The translations under genes were made by a program, and so were the position numbers. Positions 23,778 through 32,446 of a stretch of DNA of 64,000 nucleotides are shown here, in pieces; the first letter of the stretch is position 1; each line of letters opens with the position of its first letter. This DNA is from Streptomyces monashensis (GTDB taxonomy: Bacteria; Actinomycetota; Actinomycetes; Streptomycetales; Streptomycetaceae), in contig NZ_MLYO01000051.1 of NCBI RefSeq assembly GCF_001866665.1, positions 1 through 64,000 of the forward strand, given 5' to 3'. The notes beneath the pieces are model-generated. The model searched no databases. It was given only the letters and a program-made list of their open reading frames with translations, and was not told where the DNA came from.

Positions 23778-24566
23778 TCACAAGCCCTGGCGGCTCGTCT
23801 CCCACAGCTCCGCCAACTCCTCCGCCACCCCCGGCGCCGCCAGCAGCAACGGGGCGTTGTACACGGGGAATTGAGGGGAGGCCACCGCGCCCGCCTCGCT
23901 CGCGATCAGGTACGCCGGCAGGCCGTCCACCGCGTGGAATTCGCCGATGGCCGCTGCCGTGGCGCGGCCTGCCGCGACCTGGGAGAGGGAGAGGGCCGTG
24001 GAGCCCATCACCCTGGTGGTGCAGTGGCGGTGGGAGAGGGCGGCCAGGAGGGGGTCCAGGCCGGGCCAGTGGGAGTGGGCGGCCCATTCCGTGAGGAAGA
24101 GGTGGCCCGTGAGGGTGGTGTGGGGCGAGGCGTGGATCGGGGTGCCGTTCAGGTGGGCGCCGCGGCCTCGGATCGCGGTGAAGGTCTCGCGGCGCCAGGG
24201 GTCGGCGACCAGGCCGAGGAGCGGGGTGCCGTCGGGGGACACCAGGCCCAGGGAGAAGGAGCACCAGCCGATGCCGTGGGCGTAGTTCGTGGTGCCGTCG
24301 ACCGGGTCCACGACCCAGTACGGGGCGATCGGACATGCGGGCTCGGTCACGCCGTACTCCTCGCCCTCGATGCCGTGTGTCGGGAAGGCCGCCCGGAGGA
24401 CGGAGCGGACGTGGGTCTCGATCGTCTCGTCCGTCTGCGTGACGATGTCCGCCGGGCCTGCCTTTTCCCGTACGTCCTCGCCGTGGCGCGGGCGGCGGAT
24501 CGTCTCCGACGCCCAGGCCGCCAGGTCGGTCGCGATCGTCAGCGCGCGGTCCAGGTCCACATCCAC
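23778..24566 (-). CDS. Inositol monophosphatase family protein
   Basis: 262 residues. The metal-binding motifs are visible: GIEGEEYG, WVVDPVDGTTNYAHG (DPxDGT) and AIGEFHAVDGLPAY in place of the usual second Asp-Gly motif. A Mg-dependent sugar- or inositol-phosphate phosphatase in the cytosol is expected. The GTG chosen has GGAGG 8 nt upstream; a slightly earlier GTG is possible. Confidence 0.9.
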   Translation of the reverse strand: MDVDLDRALTIATDLAAWASETIRRPRHGEDVREKAGPADIVTQTDETIETHVRSVLRAAFPTHGIEGEEYGVTEPACPIAPYWVVDPVDGTTNYAHGIGWCSFSLGLVSPDGTPLLGLVADPWRRETFTAIRGRGAHLNGTPIHASPHTTLTGHLFLTEWAAHSHWPGLDPLLAALSHRHCTTRVMGSTALSLSQVAAGRATAAAIGEFHAVDGLPAYLIASEAGAVASPQFPVYNAPLLLAAPGVAEELAELWETSRQGL

Positions 24567-24681
24567 GTCGTGTTCCTCCACGGACGCAGGATGGCAGGGG
24601 CTGGTGCTCGGTGTCCCGGCGGGGCTCGTTAGCCTCGGCTTCCTACAGAAGGTGACACAAAAGACAACACAGGAGGCAGTC

Positions 24682-24984
24682 GTGGCCAAGGTTCCCAGTG
24701 CGGTGGTCGCCGCCGGCGGGCTCGTCGGTGGGTACGGCGTGGCCCGTTGGACCAAGAAGCGGCAGCTGGGCGGGGCCGTGCTGGCCGTGGCCGGGGTCGC
24801 TGCCGCGCAGCAGTGGCGCAAGCAGGCCGGTGGGAAGGCGGCGGGGGCGCTGAGCGCCGCGTACGTCGCCGCCTTCGCGGGCTCGCATCCGCTGGCCAAG
24901 AAGGTCGGCGCCTGGCCGTCCGTCGTCGGAGTCGCCGGCGCCGTCGCCCTCGCCTCCTGGGCCGTCGCCGACCGTAGGGCCTGA
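24682..24984 (+). CDS. Small alanine/glycine-rich membrane protein
   Basis: 100 residues with alternating hydrophobic segments (AVVAAGGLVGGYGVA, GGAVLAVAGVAAA, GALSAAYVAAFAG, VVGVAGAVALASWAV), suggesting several short membrane helices. GGAGG 5 nt before the GTG. No family is recognised. It is divergent from the IMPase gene and convergent with the GlxA regulator. Confidence 0.8.
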   Translation: MAKVPSAVVAAGGLVGGYGVARWTKKRQLGGAVLAVAGVAAAQQWRKQAGGKAAGALSAAYVAAFAGSHPLAKKVGAWPSVVGVAGAVALASWAVADRRA

Positions 24985-25001
24985 GGCGGCAGACACCTCG
25001 G

Positions 25002-25952
25002 CTACGGCGTACCCGTCCTGAACGACTTCCGGTATGCCAGCGGGCTCGTGCCCACCACGCGGCGGAAGCGTTCCCGGAACGCCGTCGGGGAGCCGAAGCC
25101 CGTCTGCGCGGCGATGCGCTCGACAGGGTACGGCGTCGTCTCCAGCAGATGCTGGGCGCGCCGTACCCGGGCCCGGTGCAGCCACTGCAGCGGCGTCGTA
25201 CCGGTCTGTTCGCGGAAGCGGCGGTTGAGGGTGCGGGTGCTCATGCCCGCCCGTGCCGCCATCTCCTCCAGCGACAGATCGCGGTCGCAGTGGTCCTCCA
25301 GCCAGGCCAGGAGGGGCTCCAGGGCGGCGCCGGAGGGGGCCGGGGGCAGGTCGTGGACGATGAACTGGGCCTGGCCGCCCTCCCGTTCCAGCGGCATCAC
25401 CGACATCCGGGACGCGTGTGCGGCGACCGCCGAGCCGAAGTCGTTGCGGATCATGTGCAGGCACATGTCCAGCGCCGCCGCCGCGCCCGCCGAGGTCAGG
25501 AACTGGCCGTTGTCCACGTAGAGGACGTTCGGGTCGACCGTGACCCTCGGGTACAGCTCCGCCAGCCGGCCGGCGGCGATCCAGTGGGTCGTCGCGCGCA
25601 GGCCGTCCAGCAGGCCCGTCGCCGCGAACAGGAACGCGCCCACGCAGATCGAGGCGATCCGGGTGCCCCGCGCCGCCGCCGAGCACAGGGCCTCGGCCAC
25701 CCCGGGCGGGAGCGCCGAGGGGGGTTCGGCCACGCCCGGCAGGATGATCGTGTCCGCCTCCGCCAGCGCCTCCAGACCGTACGGCGCCCGCACCGTGAAC
25801 GCGCCCGCGCTCACCTCCTCCCGCACCGAGCACACCCGCACCCGGTACGGCTCCCGGCCGTCCGGCAGCCGGGCCCAGCCGAAGGTGTCGATCGGGGCGG
25901 AGAGGTCGAACGGGACGACGCCGTCCAGCGCCAGTACGGCCACGGTGTGCAT
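25002..25952 (-). CDS. GlxA-type AraC-family regulator with DJ-1/PfpI domain
   Basis: 316 residues. The N-terminal DJ-1/PfpI-like domain includes VAVLALDGVVPFDLSAP, a nucleophile-elbow-like SICVGAFLFAATGLLDG and THWIAAGRLAELYP. The C-terminal two helix-turn-helix AraC domain has LSLEEMAARAGMSTRTLNRRFREQTG and VERIAAQTGFGSPTAFRERFRRVVG. It is divergent from a small membrane protein gene and may control it. The ATG at MHTVAV was preferred to an earlier in-frame start because family similarity begins there. Confidence 0.92.
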   Translation of the reverse strand: MHTVAVLALDGVVPFDLSAPIDTFGWARLPDGREPYRVRVCSVREEVSAGAFTVRAPYGLEALAEADTIILPGVAEPPSALPPGVAEALCSAAARGTRIASICVGAFLFAATGLLDGLRATTHWIAAGRLAELYPRVTVDPNVLYVDNGQFLTSAGAAAALDMCLHMIRNDFGSAVAAHASRMSVMPLEREGGQAQFIVHDLPPAPSGAALEPLLAWLEDHCDRDLSLEEMAARAGMSTRTLNRRFREQTGTTPLQWLHRARVRRAQHLLETTPYPVERIAAQTGFGSPTAFRERFRRVVGTSPLAYRKSFRTGTP

Positions 25953-26116
25953 GGCGAGATCGTACGGGTACGACGGATTCCGGCCGACAGGCACGCCCAG
26001 GTGCGCGGCGGGTGTGTTCCGGGTGGCGGCAGCCGGGTGCCCGCTGGCGATAATCCGTCGGTTGCTGGCACTCTCGCCACTTCTCCGGCGTCCCCGGCCC
26101 GCCTAGCGTCACCGCC

Positions 26117-26560
26117 GTGACCAAGTTCCTCCTCGCCGTGCACGTCCTCGCCGCCATCGTCGCCGTCGGACCCGTGACCGTCGCCGCCAGCATGTTCCCG
26201 CCCGTCGCACGCCGGGCCCTCGCCGCACCCGAGGACCCGGGTGCCGCCGGGACGCTGGACCTGCTGCACCGGATCTGCCGTGTCTACGCCGTCGTCGGCG
26301 TCGTCGTCCCGGTCTTCGGGCTCGCCACCGCGAGCCGGATGGGGATGCTGGGCAGCGGCTGGCTGATCGCGTCGATCGTGCTGACGGCCCTCGCCGCCGC
26401 CGTCCTCGGCGCCCTCGTCCTGCCGGGACAGAGCGCGGTCGTGGAGGGCCGGGGCACGGACACCGCGCGGCTCGCCATGCTCACCGGCGTCTTCAATCTG
26501 CTGTGGGCCGCCGTGACCGTCCTGATGATCGTGCGCCCCGGTTCCACCACCGGGGCGTGA
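26117..26560 (+). CDS. Four-helix membrane protein
   Basis: 147 residues with four predicted membrane helices: LLAVHVLAAIVAVGPVTVAA, VYAVVGVVVPVFGLA, WLIASIVLTALAAAVLGALV and LTGVFNLLWAAVTVLMIV. The layout resembles DUF2269/CopD-like integral proteins, but heme or metal ligands are not obvious. GTG start. It faces away from the GlxA-type regulator across about 165 nt, a common regulator-target arrangement. Confidence 0.8.
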   Translation: MTKFLLAVHVLAAIVAVGPVTVAASMFPPVARRALAAPEDPGAAGTLDLLHRICRVYAVVGVVVPVFGLATASRMGMLGSGWLIASIVLTALAAAVLGALVLPGQSAVVEGRGTDTARLAMLTGVFNLLWAAVTVLMIVRPGSTTGA

Positions 26561-26593
26561 GCACGGGGACGGGCCTCGGGCGAGGGAGCCCCC

Positions 26594-27913
26594 TCACGCC
26601 CCCAGCGTCCGCGTCACCACGTAGATCAGCAGGCCCGCCAGGGAGCCCACCACCGTGCCGTTGATCCGGATGAACTGCAGATCGCGGCCGATGTGCGCCT
26701 CGATCTTGCGGGTGGTGTGCTCGGGGTCCCAGGCGGCCACGGTGTCGGTGATCAGCGAGGTGATCTCCCCGCGGTACGTCGTCACGACGTGCACCGCCGC
26801 GCCCTCCACCCAGCTGTCGACCTTCTCCTGCACCTTCGGCTCGGTCGCCATCCGCTGCCCCAGCGACAGCAGCGCCGCCCGCACCCGCAGCCGCAGCTCG
26901 CTGCGCTCGTCCTCGGCCGCCGCCACGATCATGGACCGTACGGCCGTCCAGGCGGACGCGATCAGGTCCTGCACCTCGCCCCGGCCCAGCACCTCGCCCT
27001 TGAGCCGCTCCACCCGCGCCCGCGTCTCCGTGTCGGACTGGAGGTCGGAGGCGAAGTCGGTGAGGAAGCGGTCCAGGGCGCCGCGCGCCGGGTGCGCGGG
27101 CATGTCCCGCATCTCGGTGACGAAGCGGAGCAGCTCCTTGTAGACGCGCTCACCGACCTTGCGGTCCACGAATCTCGGGGTCCAGCCCGGTGCCCCGCCC
27201 TCCACGGCGACCATCACGTCGTCCCGGTGCAGCACCAGCCAGTCGTGCGCCCGGGACACCACCAGGTCCACCACGCGCCGGTGCCCGCCGTCGGCGACGA
27301 CCTTCTCCAGCATCTTGCCGATGCCGGGCGCGATCTCCTGGGCGCCCGCCCGGCGGGTGATCGCCTCCCCGACGACCGCCTGCACGTCCGAGTCCCGCAG
27401 CACCGTCAGCGCGCCGCGCAGCGCCGTCGCCAGCTCGGCCGTCACCCGGTCCGCGTGCTCGGGCCCCGCCAGCCAGACGCCGAGCCGGGTACCGATGCCG
27501 ACGGCGCGCAGCCGCTGCCGTACGACGTCCTCGGAGAGGAAGTTCTCGCCGACGAACTCGCCGAGCGAGACGCCCAGTTGGTCCTTCTTGGTGGGGATGA
27601 TCGCGGTGTGCGGGATGGGCAGGCCGAGGGGGTGGCGGAAGAGCGCGGTGACCGCGAACCAGTCCGCCAGCGCGCCCACCATGCCCGCCTCGGCCGCCGC
27701 GGCGACGTAGCCCGCCCAGGGGCCGGCGCCCTCGTGCGCGGCGAGCTTGGCGAGGACGTAGACCAGCGCCACGAACAGCAGCAGGCCGGTCGCCGTGAGC
27801 TTCATCCGGCGCACCCCGCGCCGACGCTCCTCGTCGGCCGGGGTGAAGGCCGTCATGGTCCTGTACGACACACCCCGCGCCGTTTCCGTCTCGGACGCTT
27901 CCGTCGCTTCCAT
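26594..27913 (-). CDS. DUF445 membrane-associated protein
   Basis: 439 residues. A first membrane helix (LTATGLLLFVALVYVLA) and the DUF445 signature AEAGMVGALADWFAVTALFRHPLGLPIPHTAIIPTKK are followed by a long alpha-helical domain, and a final hydrophobic segment (INGTVVGSLAGLLIYVVTRTL) returns to the membrane. The family is widespread and of unknown role, perhaps envelope-linked. The start MEATEAS has a GGTGGAG-like site; a later ATG at MTAFTP is possible. Confidence 0.9.
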   Translation of the reverse strand: MEATEASETETARGVSYRTMTAFTPADEERRRGVRRMKLTATGLLLFVALVYVLAKLAAHEGAGPWAGYVAAAAEAGMVGALADWFAVTALFRHPLGLPIPHTAIIPTKKDQLGVSLGEFVGENFLSEDVVRQRLRAVGIGTRLGVWLAGPEHADRVTAELATALRGALTVLRDSDVQAVVGEAITRRAGAQEIAPGIGKMLEKVVADGGHRRVVDLVVSRAHDWLVLHRDDVMVAVEGGAPGWTPRFVDRKVGERVYKELLRFVTEMRDMPAHPARGALDRFLTDFASDLQSDTETRARVERLKGEVLGRGEVQDLIASAWTAVRSMIVAAAEDERSELRLRVRAALLSLGQRMATEPKVQEKVDSWVEGAAVHVVTTYRGEITSLITDTVAAWDPEHTTRKIEAHIGRDLQFIRINGTVVGSLAGLLIYVVTRTLGA

Positions 27914-28142
27914 CGGCTCCACCCGTTCCGGTCCACCCGTGCGGCGATCCCGCACACAATTGTCCCTTCCTGACCGACTCCCGGAACGGAACGAGAGTTC
28001 CCGGCGTCCATCCACAGGGGACTTCCGGGCAGGGCCCTGACAGCTCTCCCCGGCCCATGCCGCATCATGGGCCCATCACCAGCGGAACAACAGAACCGTC
28101 GGAGCATCGGGCTCCCGATCCCCCGAGGGGAACAGAACAAGC

Positions 28143-29507
28143 GTGACCAAGCGTCGTGACGGGGGTGCGGGGGTGTCCCCCGCAAGACACTGCGTACTGT
28201 TGACCGCGCTCATCGCGCTGGTCGTGGCCATATCCGCCGTCATCTACCTCACCGTGGGCGCCGACGACGGCACCGCGCGCGGCACCCTCGCCGACGACCG
28301 CCCGCACCACGACTCCTCCGCCGCCCCCGCCTCGACCGGCACCTGGGTGGGCTCCTGGGCCACCGCACCGGTCGGCGGCGAACCCGGCACCGAGATCCAG
28401 GGCCTGGCGGGCCACTCGGTGCGCAACGTGGTGCACGCCGACACCGGCGGCACCAGCGCCCGGATCACACTGTCCAACCTGTACGGCCAGTCACCGCTGA
28501 CCCTCACCCACGCCTCCGTCGCACTCTCCGCCGGGGACGGCACCGCGGCGGCCGACCCCGCGTCGATGCGCCGCCTGACCTTCGACGGCGCCACCGCCGT
28601 GGTCGTACCCCCCGGCGGCCAGGTCGTCAGCGACGCCGTCCGGCTCGCCGTCCCGCACGACAGCGACGTCCTCGTCACCACCTACTCCCCCACCCCCTCG
28701 GGCCCCGTCACCTACCACCCGCACGCCCGGCAGATCTCCTACGTCGCCACCGGCGACCGCACCGAGGACGCGACGGGCACGCCGTACACCGCACAGACGC
28801 CGTACTGGCGCTACGTCACGGCACTGGACGTACTCAGCAACGAGGCCGACGGCACCGTCGTCGCCTTCGGCGACTCCATCACCGACGGCATCACCTCCAC
28901 CACCGACGCCAACAGGCGCTGGCCCGACCTCCTCTCGGACCGGCTGCGCACGGCGCTGGAGAGCGGAAGCCGGCTGCCGCGCTACAGCGTCGTGAACGCG
29001 GGCATCAGCGCCAACCAGGTCCTCGCGAGCGGCCTCGGCCGGCCCCCCGAGAACCAGAGCGGCCTCGACCGCTTCGGCCGCGACGCGCTCTCCCGCCCGA
29101 ACATCAAGGTCGTCGTCATCGACCTCGGCGTCAACGACATCCTGCGCAACCCCGGCCTCGCCGACCCGGACCGCGTCGTCGCCGGCCTGCGCACGCTCGT
29201 CGCACAGGCCCACGCCCACGGCCTGAAGGTCGTGGGCGCCACCCTGATGCCCTTCCAGGGCCACCGCGGCTGCACCCGGGCACGCGAGGCGGTCCGGCAG
29301 CAGATCAACGCACAGATCCGCACCGGCACGGTGTACGACGCGGTCGTCGACTTCGACAAGGCCCTGCGCGACCCGTACGACCCCCGCCGCCTGCGCCCCG
29401 ACTACGACTCCGGCGACCATCTCCACCCCAGCGACCGCGGCTTCGCCCGCATGGCCGAGGTGTTCGACCTGCGCAGCCTGGAGGGCGGCGGACAGACGGA
29501 GCTGTAG
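28143..29507 (+). CDS. Membrane-anchored or secreted SGNH/GDSL hydrolase
   Basis: 454 residues. An N-terminal hydrophobic segment (VLLTALIALVVAISAVIYL) anchors or exports the protein. A beta-rich accessory domain (residues about 60-225) precedes the SGNH fold, with block I AFGDSITDG, block III VIDLGVNDI and block V DHLHPSD supplying Ser, Asn and Asp-His. Such enzymes deacylate lipids or carbohydrates outside the cell. GTG start. Confidence 0.9.
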   Translation: MTKRRDGGAGVSPARHCVLLTALIALVVAISAVIYLTVGADDGTARGTLADDRPHHDSSAAPASTGTWVGSWATAPVGGEPGTEIQGLAGHSVRNVVHADTGGTSARITLSNLYGQSPLTLTHASVALSAGDGTAAADPASMRRLTFDGATAVVVPPGGQVVSDAVRLAVPHDSDVLVTTYSPTPSGPVTYHPHARQISYVATGDRTEDATGTPYTAQTPYWRYVTALDVLSNEADGTVVAFGDSITDGITSTTDANRRWPDLLSDRLRTALESGSRLPRYSVVNAGISANQVLASGLGRPPENQSGLDRFGRDALSRPNIKVVVIDLGVNDILRNPGLADPDRVVAGLRTLVAQAHAHGLKVVGATLMPFQGHRGCTRAREAVRQQINAQIRTGTVYDAVVDFDKALRDPYDPRRLRPDYDSGDHLHPSDRGFARMAEVFDLRSLEGGGQTEL

Positions 29508-29526
29508 GCGGGGAATACTGGCGCGC

Positions 29527-30129
29527 ATGACCCGCCTGATCCTCGCCACCCGTAACGCCGGAAAGATCACCGAGCTGAGGGCCATCCTCGCCGACGCCGG
29601 ACTCCCCCACGAACTCGTCGGCGCGGACGCCTACCCCGAGGTGCCCGACGTCAAGGAGACTGGCGTCACCTTCGCCGAGAACGCCCTCCTCAAGGCCCAC
29701 GCCCTGGCACAGGCCACCGGCCTGCCCGCCGTCGCCGACGACTCGGGCCTGTGCGTCGACGTCCTCAACGGCGCCCCCGGCATCTTCTCCGCCCGCTGGG
29801 CGGGCAAGCACGGCGACGACCTGGCCAACCTGGAACTGCTGCTGGCCCAGCTCGCCGACATCGACGAGGAACACCGGGGCGCGCACTTCGCGTGCGCGGC
29901 GGCTCTGGCGTTGCCGGACGGGAGGGAGCGGGTGGTCGAGGGACAGCTGCGGGGTGTGCTCCGGCACACGCCCGCCGGCGCGAACGGCTTCGGCTACGAC
30001 CCGATCCTCCAGCCCGATGGCGACACCCGGACGTGCGCCGAGCTGAGCCCGGAGGAGAAGAACGCGATCAGCCACCGGGGGAAGGCGTTCCGGGCGTTGG
30101 TGCCGGTGGTGCGGGAGTTGTTGGGCTGA
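29527..30129 (+). CDS. rdgB: RdgB/HAM1 non-canonical purine NTP pyrophosphatase
   Basis: 200 residues, complete. TRNAGKITELRAIL at the start, ETGVTFAENALLKA, ADDSGLCVDVLNGAPGIFSARWAG and GANGFGYDPIL are the family signatures. It hydrolyses ITP, XTP and related deaminated purine triphosphates to monophosphates, keeping them out of DNA and RNA. In streptomycetes it normally lies near rph, which here is about 11 kb away. Confidence 0.95.
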   Translation: MTRLILATRNAGKITELRAILADAGLPHELVGADAYPEVPDVKETGVTFAENALLKAHALAQATGLPAVADDSGLCVDVLNGAPGIFSARWAGKHGDDLANLELLLAQLADIDEEHRGAHFACAAALALPDGRERVVEGQLRGVLRHTPAGANGFGYDPILQPDGDTRTCAELSPEEKNAISHRGKAFRALVPVVRELLG

Positions 30130-30139
30130 GACCGGAAGA

Positions 30140-30163
30140 GGGGCCGCCCGGACGGACGGCCCC
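30140..30163. terminator. Hairpin terminator after rdgB
   Basis: Arms GGGGCCG and CGGCCCC with a 10-nt loop, 11 nt after the rdgB stop and just before the 3' end of the opposing tRNA. It has no T-run, as is usual for Streptomyces; it may serve both directions. Confidence 0.65.
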
Positions 30164-30171
30164 TCAGCGTG

Positions 30172-30247
30172 TGGGCCCGGTGGGACTCGAACCCACGACA
30201 CACCGGACCTAAACCGGCGCCCTCTTGGCCAGCTGGGGTACGGGCCC
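30172..30247 (-). tRNA. tRNA with UAG anticodon (tRNA-Leu-like) and short variable loop
   Basis: The 76-nt cloverleaf has acceptor GGGCCCG/CGGGCCC, TA at positions 8-9, a three-pair D stem with the GG pair in its loop, an anticodon stem GCCGG/CCGGT with loop TTTAGGT (anticodon TAG at 30209-30211), and a T arm GTGGG-TTCGAGT-CCCAC. The discriminator is A and CCA is not encoded. A UAG anticodon means leucine (CUN), but the variable loop is only GTGTC (5 nt), whereas bacterial tRNA-Leu has a long variable arm. It therefore looks class I in shape. It may be a genuine divergent tRNA or a degenerate one. Confidence 0.8.
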
Positions 30248-30257
30248 GCAGCGCCGC

Positions 30258-31118
30258 CTACTCTACCGGCCCACGGGGAACTGGTACGCGGCGAGATCGA
30301 TTCGCGTAGGTGTCCGTCTGGCTGTGGCACGAAGGGCACAGATACCGAAGGTTTTCGCGACGGTTGTCCAGCCGGTCACCGTTGATGTGATCGATCTCCA
30401 GGACCAGGGACTTACCGTGCCAGATGTCGCCGACGCCGCACTCGGTGCAGACGTGCGGCACACCGAGGTCGTCGAGGGCACGTCGTAGCAGGGTGGTCTT
30501 GGTGCGGTTCGCGCCTGGCTCCTCTCGGCGCAGGATCTGGTCGGCAGACTTCCGGTGTCGCGATACCAAGCCGCGAAAGTGGCCTTGCCCGGTGAAGTGA
30601 TCAGTAGCGATGCCGTGTACCTGCAGACTGCGCTTCACTCGTGCGCGGGCGGCGCCATTGGTGTCGCGGTAGCCGAGGATCTTGAGCAGACCGGAAACGC
30701 TGGTGGCTCGGGCGGCCGCCGATGCGAGAACGTCCCGGGGAAGATTTTCAAGGCTGCGCCCGCAACCACGCGTGAAGTGCGACGTGTCGATGCCTAATTG
30801 GTCCAGTCGCTTTCTGACGAGCCCGTAAGGGCTGTCCTCCGGCGGATAGCCCAGATACTCGAACATCTCGCGGATGCTGTGCGACCGGGCTGCCGCCTCT
30901 TCCAGCAGCTCGCGCGCATAGGACCGCTTCTCTCTGGGTGGAAGCGGCTCTTCGACGAAGTGCGAGGTGTCGATCCCGTAGTGCTCCAGCCTGTGGCGCA
31001 GGTAGCGCCGAGGACCACTGCCCAACGTCGTACCCAGCCGTCGCATCAGGTCCACCAGGCTGGTCGAGATGGCCGCGGTCCTCAACAGCACGTCCCTGGT
31101 GTACTTGGGAGTCGTCAT
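30258..31118 (-). CDS. HNH endonuclease with three GIDTSHF repeat units
   Basis: 286 residues. Three about 50-residue repeats each run (Y)xR[DE][LV]L...A...S...LG...R..L...GIDTSHF (ending at EHYGIDTSHF, DQLGIDTSHF and VHGIATDHF), followed by an HNH domain with CTECGVG, LEIDHINGDRLDNRRENL and CPSCHSQTDTY. The repeats are probably DNA-binding helix-turn-helix units. It overlaps the paralogous HNH gene by 4 bp and sits 10 nt from the odd tRNA. One TTA codon lies in the second repeat. GGAGGGG supports the ATG. A homing-type or phage-derived nuclease is likely. Confidence 0.87.
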   Translation of the reverse strand: MTTPKYTRDVLLRTAAISTSLVDLMRRLGTTLGSGPRRYLRHRLEHYGIDTSHFVEEPLPPREKRSYARELLEEAAARSHSIREMFEYLGYPPEDSPYGLVRKRLDQLGIDTSHFTRGCGRSLENLPRDVLASAAARATSVSGLLKILGYRDTNGAARARVKRSLQVHGIATDHFTGQGHFRGLVSRHRKSADQILRREEPGANRTKTTLLRRALDDLGVPHVCTECGVGDIWHGKSLVLEIDHINGDRLDNRRENLRYLCPSCHSQTDTYANRSRRVPVPRGPVE

Positions 31119-31741
31119 GCGCCCCTCCGCCTCCGGCGCCCCCGATAAGTGTCAGTCGTGGCATGACAGTTGGGGCACAGCAGCCGAAGGTTCTCCGGGC
31201 GGTTGTCCCACCAGTCACCGCTGATGTGGTCGACTTCGAGGCGGAGCGGCTTGCTGTTCCACTCCGGCCCTGTGCCGCACGCCGCACAGACTTCACGGAT
31301 TCCGGTGCGCAGGAGCTCTCGGAGCAGCCGTTCACCGGGGACCCTTCCGTCCTCGGGGCTACGCAGGGTGAGCAGACCGCCGAGCGATCCCTTCGGACGT
31401 CCTTTGCGCACAGGATTGAAGTGGGAAGTGTCGATTCCGAGCACGGAGATCCGGCGGCTGATGTGCGTTTGGTTGCCTCCGACCTGGCTGATTCCGAGGT
31501 GACGCACTACATCCTTGATGCTGAACGACACGGCCACGGCGGCGCGTAGGCGCTCTTCCGTGTGTCGGACCTGGTTCGTGGCGAAATGCGAGATGTCCAC
31601 GCCGGCCTCGGCCATCTTCTCTCGCAGGTACCGCCTGCTTCCTGGAGTCGGTATGCCTCCACACCACCGAACGGCCTCGTCGATGTGGCTTGTTACGCGC
31701 GCTGCTTCCTCCAGCAGTTCGCGGGTGTACCTGGCGGTCAT
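31115..31741 (-). CDS. HNH endonuclease paralogue with two repeat units
   Basis: 208 residues. Two repeats of the same kind (YTRELLEEAARV ... AEAGVDISHF, and TEERLRAAVAV ... SVLGIDTSHF) are followed by an HNH domain: CAACGTG, LEVDHISGDWWDNRPENL and CPNCHATTDTY. It is the first gene of a coupled pair; its stop overlaps the next ATG (ATGA). GGAGGGGG directly precedes the ATG. The pair differs mainly in repeat number, pointing to duplication and divergence, with perhaps two half-site specificities. Confidence 0.87.
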   Translation of the reverse strand: MTARYTRELLEEAARVTSHIDEAVRWCGGIPTPGSRRYLREKMAEAGVDISHFATNQVRHTEERLRAAVAVSFSIKDVVRHLGISQVGGNQTHISRRISVLGIDTSHFNPVRKGRPKGSLGGLLTLRSPEDGRVPGERLLRELLRTGIREVCAACGTGPEWNSKPLRLEVDHISGDWWDNRPENLRLLCPNCHATTDTYRGRRRRRGA

Positions 31742-31831
31742 ACCCCCTCCGTTCCGGCCGCACGTTCGCAGCCCGTACGGATCAACGAACCGCTTATCGG
31801 ACAGTCACGCCCGGAAGCCGGGAAAGAGAAA

Positions 31832-31866
31832 GCGGCCCGCACCAGGTCACCCCCGGTGCGGGCCGC
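31832..31866. terminator. Strong hairpin terminator of bcp
   Basis: Perfect 12-bp arms GCGGCCCGCACC and GGTGCGGGCCGC with an 11-nt loop, 19 nt past the bcp stop on the minus strand and between it and the HNH pair. Confidence 0.8.
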
Positions 31867-31885
31867 CGGCAACAGAGTCAGGCCC

Positions 31886-32353
31886 TCAGATGCCCAGGTC
31901 CTTGATGATCTTGGCCACGTGGCCGGTGGCGCGGACGTTGTAGAGGGCTCGTTCGACCTTGCCGTGCTCGTCCACGACGATCGTGGAGCGGATGACGCCC
32001 ATGTAGGTCTTGCCGTAGTTCTTCTTCTCGCCGAAGGCGCCGTAGGCGTCGAGGACCTTCTTGTCCGGGTCGGCGAGGAGGGTGACCTTCAGGGATTCCT
32101 TCTCGCGGAACTTCGCGAGCTTTTCCGGCTGGTCGGGGCTGATGCCGACGACGTCGTAGCCGGCGGAGGCGAGGACCTCCAGGTTGTCCGTGAAGTCGCA
32201 GGCCTGCTTGGTGCAGCCGGGGGTCAGGGCGGCGGGGTAGAAGTAGACGATCACCTTGCGGCCCTCGTAGGAGGACAGGGAGACCTCGTTGCCGTCGGCG
32301 TCCGGGAGGGTGAAGGCGGGGGCCACGTCCCCCGGCTGGAGTCGCTCGCTCAT
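31886..32353 (-). CDS. bcp: Thiol peroxidase of the BCP/PrxQ family
   Basis: 155 residues. The peroxidatic site is ALTPGCTKQACDF, with Cys47 and a resolving Cys52 five residues on, the atypical 2-Cys arrangement of PrxQ. It reduces peroxides in the cytosol using thioredoxin. The rest of the thioredoxin fold is intact (KVIVYFYP, VVGISPDQPEKLAKF, STIVVDEHGKV). A terminator follows directly. Confidence 0.95.
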   Translation of the reverse strand: MSERLQPGDVAPAFTLPDADGNEVSLSSYEGRKVIVYFYPAALTPGCTKQACDFTDNLEVLASAGYDVVGISPDQPEKLAKFREKESLKVTLLADPDKKVLDAYGAFGEKKNYGKTYMGVIRSTIVVDEHGKVERALYNVRATGHVAKIIKDLGI

Positions 32354-32446
32354 CGGGCCAGCGTAACCGGGGGGCCTTGCGGTGCGGCGGGAGGAGAAGC
32401 TGACAGACTGTCCGGGACAGCATCAGAAGACTTCGGAGGCCGTACG

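Noticed and set aside
30140..31885. tRNA-based attachment site with a duplicated tRNA 3' end on the far side of the HNH pair
   Set aside because: I looked for a second copy of the T-arm/acceptor sequence in the region beyond the HNH genes and did not find one.
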